A stretch of 6,202 nt of DNA, taken from positions 1-6,202 of the forward strand of contig DLGM01000144.1 of assembly GCA_002482705.1 (NCBI GenBank). Reading direction: 5' to 3'. The DNA comes from Cyanobacteria bacterium UBA7694 (GTDB taxonomy: Bacteria > Cyanobacteriota > Sericytochromatia > UBA7694). Below are positions 6,190-6,202 of this stretch, in pieces (positions within the stretch are counted from its first letter, which is position 1; each line of letters opens with the position of its first letter). The position numbers and the translations under genes are program-made. Under the pieces are notes generated by a model. It searched no databases. It had not been told where the DNA came from and worked only from the letters and a program-made list of their open reading frames with translations.

Positions 6190-6202
6190 AAAGGAAACAG
6201 GC
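6190..6202 (+). promoter_or_regulatory. Probable ribosome binding site of a gene starting beyond the right edge
   Basis: GAAAGGAAACAGGC at the very end contains AAAGGA, a good Shine-Dalgarno core. Seven bases (AACAGGC or similar) remain before the window ends, which is the usual spacing, so a start codon at about 6203 is likely. The 47-bp gap after the coiled-coil gene shows no hairpin terminator, which suggests that the two genes are co-transcribed. Confidence 0.5.

Overview
The window reads as ordinary, gene-dense chromosome from a Gram-negative-type (diderm) bacterium of middling GC content. The main reason is a three-gene MlaE-MlaF-MlaD phospholipid transport operon, which only makes sense in a cell with an outer membrane. 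The permease wording (for example an 'SNYFLSF' C-terminal segment) recalls cyanobacterial-type and related MlaE proteins. A cyanobacteria-related, non-photosynthetic lineage is therefore possible, but this is a weak inference from memory. I see no tRNA, rRNA, CRISPR array, insertion sequence or phage gene.

Layout from left to right: (1) the 3' end of a ComM/YifB-family AAA+ gene on the plus strand, 1-652. (2) A minus-strand operon transcribed mlaE (3618-2830), mlaF (2833-2084), mlaD (2100-649), with every junction overlapping. (3) A 123-bp divergent spacer. (4) An acetoacetate-decarboxylase-like gene on the plus strand, 3742-4500, which lacks the family's catalytic lysine pair. (5) A minus-strand pair: a proline-rich membrane protein of unknown function (5856-5467), then a PflX-like (COG1313) radical SAM protein (5470-4502), joined by an ATGA overlap. 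(6) A short divergent spacer. (7) A 70-residue coiled-coil protein on the plus strand, 5943-6155. (8) What looks like the ribosome binding site of a further plus-strand gene just beyond the right edge.

The Mla genes should work together. MlaE is the inner-membrane permease, MlaF its ATPase, and MlaD the MCE ring protein. Here MlaD is extended by a long helical region and a beta-rich C-terminal domain, so it may cross the periplasm and reach the outer membrane by itself. No mlaB, mlaC or mlaA lies in this operon. This matches the minimal trans-envelope-bridge form of Mla reported for the diderm Firmicute Veillonella parvula. It is the most interesting point in the window, although that architecture is already known elsewhere. 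The other genes have no evident functional link to lipid transport.

The packing is very tight. Both convergent gene pairs have essentially no spacer (one shares a TTAA stop, the other is separated by 1 bp). Three genes facing divergent spacers lack a convincing Shine-Dalgarno sequence, and two of them have a -10-like hexamer 6-7 bp from the start codon, suggesting possible leaderless transcripts.
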